A stretch of DNA of 35,580 nucleotides from NCBI GenBank assembly GCA_025464325.1, contig JAODGH010000016.1:18231-53810 (forward strand), in the 5' to 3' direction. How positions within the stretch are numbered: the stretch's first letter is position 1; every line of letters begins with the position of its first letter. Below, in pieces: positions 27,255-35,548 of the stretch. The notes below the pieces were generated by a model, which had not been told where the DNA came from, ran no database searches, and saw only the letters and a list, made by a program, of their open reading frames with translations. The translations under genes were made by a program, and so were the position numbers. The DNA is from Methanosarcinales archaeon (GTDB lineage Archaea; Halobacteriota; Syntropharchaeia; Alkanophagales; Methanospirareceae).

Positions 27255-28974
27255 TTTACCGTTAGAGAAATGGTTACAGAAATACACGTCCCCGCTGGAG
27301 AAACGGTTTGTGGATGAGGAGTTTTGCTATTATGGCACCTTGCTCGCGTGCATAGAGATGATAGAATCGGGTACTACGTGCTTTGCGGATATGTATTACT
27401 ATGAGGGAGAAGTAGCGAGAGCGGCAAGAGATGCAGGTATGCGGGGCGTATTAGCTGAGAGCATACTTAAGAATGAGACGCCAGATGCGGCTGATTTTGA
27501 AGAAGGGCTCACCTATGCGGAGGAGTATATCAGGGGTTGGAGAGATGACAGCCTTATTATCCCCGCTATCGGACCGCATGCACCTTATACCTGCAACGAT
27601 GAAATTCTTATAAGGGCTAAGGAGCTTGCAGATAAGTATGAAGTGCCCGTGTTAATCCACGTTGCAGAGACGATCAGCGAGGTGAAGAATTCTATGAACA
27701 CCACGGGTTATCGCCCGGTGGAATATTTAGGTGCTCTGGGTGTTCTGGGCATGAATGTGGTGGCTGCGCATTGCGTCTGGCTCACATCAAAGGAGATGGA
27801 GATACTGCGAGAGAGCGGCGTGAAAGTAGCGCATAACCCCACGAGCAATCTCAAATTGGGCTCTGGAATAGCGCCGGTGCCGGAACTGATGGATAGGGGA
27901 GTGGTTGCAGGTATCGGAACGGACGGATGTGCAAGCAATAATGACCTGGACATGATAGAAGAGATGAGGCTAGCTTCTTTGCTCCATAAAGGCACGCATG
28001 CAGACCCTACGAAGGTGGATGCGAAACGTGTTATAGAGATGGCGACCATAGAAGGTGCGAAGGCGCTGGGCATAGATGACATCACTGGTTCAATAGAAGT
28101 TTCAAAGCGAGCAGACATAGCGATTCTCAACTTTAATAAAACCCACCTGACTCCTTTTTATGATTATGCACCGGAGAATATCTATTCGCAGATAGTATAC
28201 GCGGCGAAGGGTTCGGATGTTGAGACGGTGATTATCAACGGTAAAGAGGTGATGCGAGACCGTGCGATTATGACAATAGACAAGGAGATGGTGATGTTGA
28301 AATGCCGTAGTATAGCTAAAGAGATAAACGAATACAGAAGAGAGCCGGAGCGAGTCGCATCGAAGTTGATAAAGCTTGGTGCTGTGGATGTGGAACCCAC
28401 GTACGAGATGCAGATAAAGTTCAAGTTTGAAGAAGAGCCAGCAGTGTTTGAAGTTCTAAAACGGGGAGCAATAGCGGTTAGCGATGTCCAGACGGTTAAG
28501 CAACGAGATATTTATTTCAAGCAGAAGCTGGAAGAGCGGGGATATCTGAGGTTAAGAGAAGAGCAGGCAGTTTCAGAGCAGGATGAACCAGCCGGGAAGC
28601 CGAAATACACACTCACAAGCACGGCAGGAACGGTAATAGATGAAAAGGGCATAACAATCATGCGCAGAAGAAGGATGGATACAAGAGTTGAGCCCACAAT
28701 AGCATTCTTCATGGATTATTTTGGTGTGAAGAAGGATAAAGAGATAGAGAAGATACGGCGTAAATTAAAGTGCATTTATAAAGGTGTGCATATCTCCATC
28801 AATATTGACAGATTCATCAAACCCGCAATATCCGTGCGCTACGTTGAGGTGAAGAGCAGTGCATGGACGAGGAAGGAGGCGAACAGGCAGAGGGACATAA
28901 TGAACGAGTTCATAGGGGTATTGGGGTTTGAGCATGAGAAGCAGATTAAACAGTCATATTATGAGATGGTTTAA
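27250..28974 (+). CDS. N-terminally truncated MTA/SAH-deaminase-like amidohydrolase fused to a C-terminal CYTH-like domain
   Basis: In-frame from (A)NDLPLEKWLQKYTSPLEKRFVDEEF... through HAPYTCNDEIL, VAAHCVWL, VAHNPTSNLKLGSGIAPVPEL, GTDGCASNNDLDM; no HxH N-terminal metal motif. C-terminal ~200 aa YEMQIKFKF...YLRLREE...YVEVKSSAW...SYYEMV is CYTH-like. ORF-track start is GTG 27310. Confidence 0.75.
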   Translation, partial: NDLPLEKWLQKYTSPLEKRFVDEEFCYYGTLLACIEMIESGTTCFADMYYYEGEVARAARDAGMRGVLAESILKNETPDAADFEEGLTYAEEYIRGWRDDSLIIPAIGPHAPYTCNDEILIRAKELADKYEVPVLIHVAETISEVKNSMNTTGYRPVEYLGALGVLGMNVVAAHCVWLTSKEMEILRESGVKVAHNPTSNLKLGSGIAPVPELMDRGVVAGIGTDGCASNNDLDMIEEMRLASLLHKGTHADPTKVDAKRVIEMATIEGAKALGIDDITGSIEVSKRADIAILNFNKTHLTPFYDYAPENIYSQIVYAAKGSDVETVIINGKEVMRDRAIMTIDKEMVMLKCRSIAKEINEYRREPERVASKLIKLGAVDVEPTYEMQIKFKFEEEPAVFEVLKRGAIAVSDVQTVKQRDIYFKQKLEERGYLRLREEQAVSEQDEPAGKPKYTLTSTAGTVIDEKGITIMRRRRMDTRVEPTIAFFMDYFGVKKDKEIEKIRRKLKCIYKGVHISINIDRFIKPAISVRYVEVKSSAWTRKEANRQRDIMNEFIGVLGFEHEKQIKQSYYEMV

Positions 28975-28980
28975 GAGGAG

Positions 28981-29850
28981 ATGCTCGACATAGCCTGTGT
29001 GGGAGACATAGCAGTGGATTACATATCAACGGTGAACGAGTTTCCGGAGATAAATTCCAATACAGAAGTGCTGGAATTCACGAGAACGTTTGGCGGCAGT
29101 GCGGCGAATACCGCGATAATGTGTGCGCGGCTGGGAGTGAAGACCGGGTTGTTCGCCTGTGTCGGTGCGGATTTCCCCGTGGAATATATGGAAGAGCTGG
29201 AAGAATTGAATTTGCATACAAATCTGGTCAGGTCAGCACTGAACACTACCACAGCGATGCTGTATTCGAATGGCGAGGAGCAGCTCACGTTCTTCTATCG
29301 TGGTGCATCACGCGAGATAACCGAAATAGAGCCGCCTGATGAGATATTAGAGGCGGGAGTTATACACATGTGCCGTGATTTCACCGGTGCATTCAAGAAG
29401 CTCATCCAGAATAGTGATGCTCAGATTTCGTTCAATCCGGGATACGGGCTGGATGAAATAGAGAAGAAGGACCTGGAATATATACTGCAACATACCACGA
29501 TACTGTTCATAAACGAGCATGAGCAGCGATATTTGATGCGGATGTTTGAACTGACGAGCGAAGATGTAAGGGTGCTGGGACCGGATATAGTGGTGCTGAC
29601 ACGCGGCTCCAGGGGTAGTAAGGTCTTCTCAGAGGGTGATGTGAAAGAGATCGGAGCGATTCCCGCTATGCTGGTTGATCCTACGGGCGCGGGCGATTCA
29701 TTTGCGGCGGGATTCCTCGCGGGCTATACAAGGAACTATTCACTGGAAGAATGTGCGAGGATAGGTGCCGCGGTGGCGAGTGTAACGATAAGCACGAGGG
29801 GTACACATCCAGAGGTAAGCTGGGAGCGAATAAAGATGCTGATAGTTTGA
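28981..29850 (+). CDS. PfkB-family carbohydrate/nucleoside kinase
   Basis: FGGSAANTAIMCARLGVKTGLFACVGADF and signature VDPTGAGDSFAAGFLAGY. Confidence 0.93.
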   Translation: MLDIACVGDIAVDYISTVNEFPEINSNTEVLEFTRTFGGSAANTAIMCARLGVKTGLFACVGADFPVEYMEELEELNLHTNLVRSALNTTTAMLYSNGEEQLTFFYRGASREITEIEPPDEILEAGVIHMCRDFTGAFKKLIQNSDAQISFNPGYGLDEIEKKDLEYILQHTTILFINEHEQRYLMRMFELTSEDVRVLGPDIVVLTRGSRGSKVFSEGDVKEIGAIPAMLVDPTGAGDSFAAGFLAGYTRNYSLEECARIGAAVASVTISTRGTHPEVSWERIKMLIV

Positions 29851-30060
29851 ATGATGTTTATTCGACGATGTTAAGAGTGCTAACAGCTTCGTTTTGGTTC
29901 ACTGCGAAATCCAAAAGCTTAGGTGCATCATCTACATAGTGCCGGATGAGCGCATGGATATCACTAAATATCTTTGCATGACTCCGGGATTCGGTTCCGG
30001 TTGGATTGTGACCCTAACTTTTTAGTTGCATATATTCCCTCTCACGGGAAAATTCAAAAG

Positions 30061-30071
30061 TTTTAAATATA
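30061..30071 (+). promoter_or_regulatory. Candidate TATA element upstream of the HD-domain module
   Basis: ttttaaatata 26 nt upstream of ATG 30097. Confidence 0.4.
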
Positions 30072-30096
30072 CCCTCATTATTTACATCTTTGTAGT

Positions 30097-30279
30097 ATGC
30101 AGCCATCGGGGGATGGAGTGATAAATGCCGTACCGATAGAGGAGACGATAATTGACCCGCTCTACGAGCCGCTGAAGTTGAACCGGTATGAGTTATGCGT
30201 GCATCTTCAACGATTACATGATATTTCGCATCTCCGCTATGGGCTCTCGCCCTATCTGCTGTTCGATGTGGAGGCGTGA
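30097..30279 (+). CDS. Small 60-aa ORF with the same DPLYEP motif as the HD protein N-terminus
   Basis: MQPSGDGVINAVPIEETIIDPLYEPLKLNRYELCVHLQRLHDISHLRYGLSPYLLFDVEA; TATA-like element upstream; stop overlaps the next start region. Confidence 0.5.
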   Translation: MQPSGDGVINAVPIEETIIDPLYEPLKLNRYELCVHLQRLHDISHLRYGLSPYLLFDVEA

Positions 30280-32156
30280 AGATGGAAGAAATGCAGCTGG
30301 TGGATCCGCTATATGAGCCCACGATAATGTATTCTGTGAAGGATATACCATACTGTAAAAAACATCGAGACGAGTATAAGAAGAGGCATAAAAAAGAATT
30401 CATAGATCACTATGAAAAATCATTTCGTCTTCTTCTTTTAGATAAGATTAAAAATGAAGATGGGAAAAAATATAAAACGTTAAGAGACGAATTAGAAGAT
30501 CTAAATATAAATATTGATTGCCTAACAAGCTTAAGTGATTTAACAAAAAGATTAAGACTAGAAAAGGCTAGAGGTAAAAGAGCGGCTAATAGGGCTAGAT
30601 CGGAGTTAAGTGAAATACTGGAGGAAGAAATAGAGGATTGCCCTTTCCCTGAGGAAAATGGTTTCTGCACAAAGAAGTCCCAACCTTATTCTTTAGATTA
30701 TGACAATGCACTCAAAGAACTCTACGACATCTACAAAGAATTAATAAACACATTTGAGATGCAGAGACTGAAGCACCTTCAGATGACCGGATTCTTATCT
30801 TTTAAATATCCATCGTCCACGCATACAAGATTTGCGCATGTGGTAGGCACATGGATTAGCGGGTTAATTGCGCTACAAAATGTTACGGTTGTTATAGAAG
30901 AAGGTAAAGAGGAGCGATTAATAGAGTTCTTAGCAGATGAAGATATGCATCGTGAATTCATGGCTGCATTAATATTGCATGACATCGGGCATGCGCCATT
31001 CTCGCATGTTCTTGAGATGAATCCTCATTTGAAATACAACCATGAGGAAATAACAAAGCAATTAATTGGAGGGGGGGAGGCATATTTGATATTAGAAGAT
31101 ATATTGGTATCGAGTTACATAGATTTAGAATATAAATACGATAAGAGATATGGAGTTATACCAGGGATTTTAGATGTATCCAAGAATAAGATAAGGAGAA
31201 AAGAGAATTTTGTATTAGTTCACGATGTAATAGAGAGTATGGGGTTGGATAAGGACATTATAGTGGATTTATTTTCTGACGAAAAAACCAATGATTGGGC
31301 AGTAGAAGCATTAAGAGGACTCATACATGGTGTTGTGGACATAGATAGAATAGATCATATTTATCGTGATTTGCATTACAACAGTTTTAAAACGATGGGC
31401 ATACCACTTACTTCGTTGTTTCATGGTATGAAAATTCACTGTGAAGAGAATGAACCCTATATAGAAATAAGCGAGAAAATCACGCCTATAATTGAGACTT
31501 TAATAACAGCGAGAGAGCAATCGCAGAAAGCTATTTTTGATAATCCAGTGAATAATTTCTATATTGCTGTATTGAATTCCGGAATTTCAGATGCAATCAG
31601 GATGTTCCCCCTGATTAAATATTACATTCCTTATCTCACAGATGAAGCGCTGTTGCACATTCTACAGGATAGAGAACTATTCCATAATTTGTCACCAACA
31701 GAAAAAGCAAGTATCATCACAGGTTCAAGTTTCGGGCACAGAGATTATGTATATTCCATTTATATAATAAGAAACGGTGAGAAAATTCCTAATAGTGCTG
31801 AGGAGAAAGAAACGAAGGAGATAATAGCCTCTGCAACTGAGGATATCGGAGAAGGGAGAGTTTTTTGGTATGCCTTTCTTAAAGATACAAGACATGCTTA
31901 TGAATCTAAGTGTGAGTATATAGGTAAGAGAGAGCAAGGCAAAGGCGACAACAAATTGGGCAACAAATTAAAGAAGTATATAGATGGAATTACCTGGGAT
32001 AGCAGTGTTAATAGATCTTGGACTTTTACATTGTTTGCGAAGGAGGGGGATAAAGATAGAATAAAAGAGGTTAAAAAAGAGGTTGAAGATAAAATAAAGG
32101 GGGAATTAGGTAATATCAATATTACACCTGTTTTTAGTGAAGAGCGGGTAAGATGA
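30276..32156 (+). CDS. HD-domain phosphohydrolase (dNTPase/SAMHD1-like)
   Basis: FEMQRLKHLQMTGFLSFKYPSSTHTRFAHVVGTW, ALILHDIGHAPFSH (HD), GVVDIDRIDHIYRD; GTG 30276 or ATG 30282 start. Confidence 0.85.
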   Translation: MKMEEMQLVDPLYEPTIMYSVKDIPYCKKHRDEYKKRHKKEFIDHYEKSFRLLLLDKIKNEDGKKYKTLRDELEDLNINIDCLTSLSDLTKRLRLEKARGKRAANRARSELSEILEEEIEDCPFPEENGFCTKKSQPYSLDYDNALKELYDIYKELINTFEMQRLKHLQMTGFLSFKYPSSTHTRFAHVVGTWISGLIALQNVTVVIEEGKEERLIEFLADEDMHREFMAALILHDIGHAPFSHVLEMNPHLKYNHEEITKQLIGGGEAYLILEDILVSSYIDLEYKYDKRYGVIPGILDVSKNKIRRKENFVLVHDVIESMGLDKDIIVDLFSDEKTNDWAVEALRGLIHGVVDIDRIDHIYRDLHYNSFKTMGIPLTSLFHGMKIHCEENEPYIEISEKITPIIETLITAREQSQKAIFDNPVNNFYIAVLNSGISDAIRMFPLIKYYIPYLTDEALLHILQDRELFHNLSPTEKASIITGSSFGHRDYVYSIYIIRNGEKIPNSAEEKETKEIIASATEDIGEGRVFWYAFLKDTRHAYESKCEYIGKREQGKGDNKLGNKLKKYIDGITWDSSVNRSWTFTLFAKEGDKDRIKEVKKEVEDKIKGELGNINITPVFSEERVR

Positions 32157-34483
32157 ATGAAGAAACACCTGCGGGAAATGATAGTGCAGTATGGATAAAA
32201 GAATATAAGCAAAAATTATTCGAGGACGAGTGTGTTCAATATTTTCTTAACCTTGAAATAAGCGATGTGGAGAAGCCATTATTGTTTACAATAAAGTCGC
32301 TCTCAAATTTTGAAAGCGACTTGAATAATGGCACCATTCCTGAAGAATTAAGAGAAGGAATTAACCGTGAATTGGGAAAATCTGGATGGGATGGTGGAGA
32401 TTTTTCGGTTAAGAGAGATGAAAATAAAGATGAGTGGATTGTTAGATGGGAGCTAAATGTTGAGAGGGATAATAAGAAGAAAGAGTATATAAAGGAATTC
32501 CGCCTTAAGAAAAACGGGGATAATTTAGGGATTTACGAGCAAGACAGCGATTTTGTGAGATTAGTAAGAGAAGCAATTATGGATGTTCCGATACCGGATA
32601 CAGAAGAGGAATGGAAGGATTTTATAAAAAAAACTAAGGAAGTAAGAGAAATCCTCGCTATTTCTCATACCATTATGGACTTGCTATTTTTCTTCTCCGA
32701 TTATTTCCCGGATGGCATTAATGATAATGATAAAGAGAAAGAGCATAAAAGGAGAGTCAGGAATTATAAGAACATGCTAAAACTGAGGGAGAAAGTGAAT
32801 GATGTGTATATAAAGAAGCTTAAGAACTTTTTAGAAATGGAATATATGGGTAGTATTGAGAAAAGAAACGAGTCCGAATTAAACAAGGGTAATATACCAG
32901 CAGATTTACGCGATCTTTTAGGTAATAATGGGATTACGTTATCAGAATCGCCCGAAATTAGGAGGGTAGATGATACTGAATGGGAGATAAGAGATAATGA
33001 CAGCGCAATCGTTTTTATCAGTAAGAAAATGGGGGGTAAGAATGAGGTATTACGCGTTTATGAAAAAAGAAAACCCGAAGAAGAGCCAAGAATTATAATA
33101 GTGGTGCCAATGTTCCCCAATATCACTATACAATCATTTTCTATCATATCCGAATTGAGCTGGTTGAGAGAATTAATTATAAGAGAAGAAGAGAAATCGC
33201 TTAGAGATAATGTGGAACTCTATCTATTATTCCTGAATAAACCCTTCCTGAATATTCTTAGGAATATTGACGAAAAGAAGCGAGAATATTTCTATGATTA
33301 TCGGGGGGAGGGAAGAAATACAGTAAAATCTGTGCTTAATTTAAATAAATTGCGGATAGAGTCATTTATTAAGCGATATTTGACGGAGTATATATTGAAA
33401 GAGCTGGTAGGAGAGAAAGACAAATTAATGAAAGTTCCAAAATGGCTGCATGAGCATGTGAAAACAGTTGACCAGGAAGTAGTTATTGATAATTTTTGGG
33501 ACAGGAGAATAGAAGTGGGGAAGGAAGAGAAAGAAGAAGGAATAGTAGATGATGTAGTGAAATGCGATGATGAAACGTTGAATGAGATCAATAAGTATCT
33601 AAAGCAGAACAAAAAAGTTGCTGAAAGAAGCTATTATCTATCTGATGTAGGGGTACCGAAAATATTGGAATTTGACCTTGGGGAAGGAGAAGAGAAGGAA
33701 GCAACTTATAAAGATCTCCTTTATTATTTGAAGGAAAAAATACCAGAAAATACGTTGATAATCCATGTTCACACATTTAGAGCAGTTGTGTTATTTAATT
33801 TCTACATTGATAGAATATTTAAGGACGGAAAGAAGTTTCTTGGCTGGGATTCATGTATACCGATGGTTATGCCTCCAGTAATTCCGATATTTCAATATAT
33901 CTCCACACTCTCAAAGGATTATAATTATTCGATAGCAAAAATGTATGAGAAATATGTGTATGGGGGCGATGGAGGAAAATACGCAATATGCTATTTAGCG
34001 CATTATCTGGAGTTTTTATTCAAAGATGTACTCAATACGTTCAAAATAAACATTAAGGGACCACAATGTGATAAAGCTAAAGACAACGGAAAATGTAATA
34101 GCGATACGATACTATTAAAGGAGGACTGCGATAGACTTAAAGAAAGCGGTAAATGCGGAACCAGGCATTGGGCGTTTGAATGCACATCGCATTGGGATGA
34201 ACACGCACCATGCGGAACCATTAGCGATTATTTATGCCTACCAATGGAGATATATTATGCACTGGAAAAAATCTTTTTGGATATCCCTTACACCTTTGTG
34301 TTTACTAAGAGGAGCTATATGGGCAAGTTGTGGGATGAGCGTCAAAATGGAGATGAAAAAGCGGTGGATACAGAATTCGAGATATTTATGCAAAATAGCG
34401 AAGATATTACTGATAACCTGAAGAAACACCTTAGCAATATTATTGATAACTTGAAGGAACACCTTGAAAAAGAGTATCTTTAG
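32153..34483 (+). CDS. Large protein of unknown function with internal repeats and Cys-rich segment
   Basis: Long ORF (776 aa) overlapping the HD gene stop by 4 nt (ATGA); no family recognised by eye. Confidence 0.8.
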   Translation: MNEETPAGNDSAVWIKEYKQKLFEDECVQYFLNLEISDVEKPLLFTIKSLSNFESDLNNGTIPEELREGINRELGKSGWDGGDFSVKRDENKDEWIVRWELNVERDNKKKEYIKEFRLKKNGDNLGIYEQDSDFVRLVREAIMDVPIPDTEEEWKDFIKKTKEVREILAISHTIMDLLFFFSDYFPDGINDNDKEKEHKRRVRNYKNMLKLREKVNDVYIKKLKNFLEMEYMGSIEKRNESELNKGNIPADLRDLLGNNGITLSESPEIRRVDDTEWEIRDNDSAIVFISKKMGGKNEVLRVYEKRKPEEEPRIIIVVPMFPNITIQSFSIISELSWLRELIIREEEKSLRDNVELYLLFLNKPFLNILRNIDEKKREYFYDYRGEGRNTVKSVLNLNKLRIESFIKRYLTEYILKELVGEKDKLMKVPKWLHEHVKTVDQEVVIDNFWDRRIEVGKEEKEEGIVDDVVKCDDETLNEINKYLKQNKKVAERSYYLSDVGVPKILEFDLGEGEEKEATYKDLLYYLKEKIPENTLIIHVHTFRAVVLFNFYIDRIFKDGKKFLGWDSCIPMVMPPVIPIFQYISTLSKDYNYSIAKMYEKYVYGGDGGKYAICYLAHYLEFLFKDVLNTFKINIKGPQCDKAKDNGKCNSDTILLKEDCDRLKESGKCGTRHWAFECTSHWDEHAPCGTISDYLCLPMEIYYALEKIFLDIPYTFVFTKRSYMGKLWDERQNGDEKAVDTEFEIFMQNSEDITDNLKKHLSNIIDNLKEHLEKEYL
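34404..34469 (+). repeat. Imperfect 2x33-bp tandem repeat in the gene 3' end
   Basis: atattactgataacctgaagaaacaccttagca / atattattgataacttgaaggaacaccttgaaa; encodes DITDNLKKHLS/NIIDNLKEHLE. Confidence 0.85.
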
Positions 34484-34525
34484 ATCGAAAGGGGAAAAAT
34501 GGGAAAAAAAAAATATAATTGGAGA

Positions 34526-35548
34526 TCATTCAACAGCTGATGGAACAAATTCGTTTGTATATGCTTTGCTGAGGTCTATTTTATGATCTATCAACCCCAA
34601 ATCATAGAGGATGTCCTGCGTTTCTTTCCATTGCTCTTCTCTCATCTTACCGAGAGGATATTTATCTGGCTGATAGACTTCTTTTATCATTGTTTTCCAG
34701 AAGTCCAGATGGAAATCTCTCTTCTTAGCATATTGAGGTGCCCAGTTCTTTATATAGATGTCCGTTGCTTTATCAGGATTATTAATAGCAAATCTAAAGC
34801 CTTTATCAGTTGCCCTAACGAATTTCTTGACTAAATCCGGATTTTCCTTTAGTATTTTCTCACTTGTTATTATTCCATTTCCCACAAAGTCCACATAATC
34901 TCTTGCATAAATCACGTTAATTTCATCTCCCTTCCCCATACTTTCAAGTAGCAGTTTGTGGAATATGTGTCCACCCATCGCATCCGTCTTGTTTTGTAGT
35001 AATGCGGTGATTTCTTGCCCACTTGTGGGAACAAAGATTACCTTATGATAGTCCAACCCCAACTGTGCCAATGCGGCTTCTATTGCAATCTGTTGTGGAC
35101 ATCCAGTTCCTGGTATTGCCACTCTCTTTCCGATTAAATCCCCCATTTTGGTGATTCCAGAAATCTTCCTAGCAATTACAATGTATGGATAGACTTGGTC
35201 GGTTTGGTATACCATAACTACAGGAACTCCTTTAGATCTTGCGACTATGACTGAACTTCCAGATGGAAATCCAAATTCTGCATTTCCTGCACCCACTTGT
35301 TTTATGGGCCCCATAGAACCTTCAGAAGTGTGTTGAATGGTTACATTAAGTCCTTCATCTGCGTAGTATCCTTGATCTAAAGCGCAATAGAAGGCAGACA
35401 TCCCCATTGCTGGTCGATAAGGCATCACCACCGTAACCTTCTCTCCTCCCGAAGTCGTTGTTGGCGGCGAGTAAAGAACCACCGCTCCTGCTATAGCCGC
35501 TATTACCACGATAGCGGCGACCAGAGCGCCGATAGTCTTCCTGTTCAT
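34526..35548 (-). CDS. NMT1/THI5-like (NitT/TauT) ABC transporter solute-binding protein
   Basis: Signal/TM N-terminus; VTVVMPYRPAMGMSAFYCALDQGYYADEGLNVTIQHTSEGSMGPIKQVGAGNAEFGFPSGSSVIVARSKGVPVVMVYQ. Confidence 0.92.
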   Translation of the reverse strand: MNRKTIGALVAAIVVIAAIAGAVVLYSPPTTTSGGEKVTVVMPYRPAMGMSAFYCALDQGYYADEGLNVTIQHTSEGSMGPIKQVGAGNAEFGFPSGSSVIVARSKGVPVVMVYQTDQVYPYIVIARKISGITKMGDLIGKRVAIPGTGCPQQIAIEAALAQLGLDYHKVIFVPTSGQEITALLQNKTDAMGGHIFHKLLLESMGKGDEINVIYARDYVDFVGNGIITSEKILKENPDLVKKFVRATDKGFRFAINNPDKATDIYIKNWAPQYAKKRDFHLDFWKTMIKEVYQPDKYPLGKMREEQWKETQDILYDLGLIDHKIDLSKAYTNEFVPSAVE

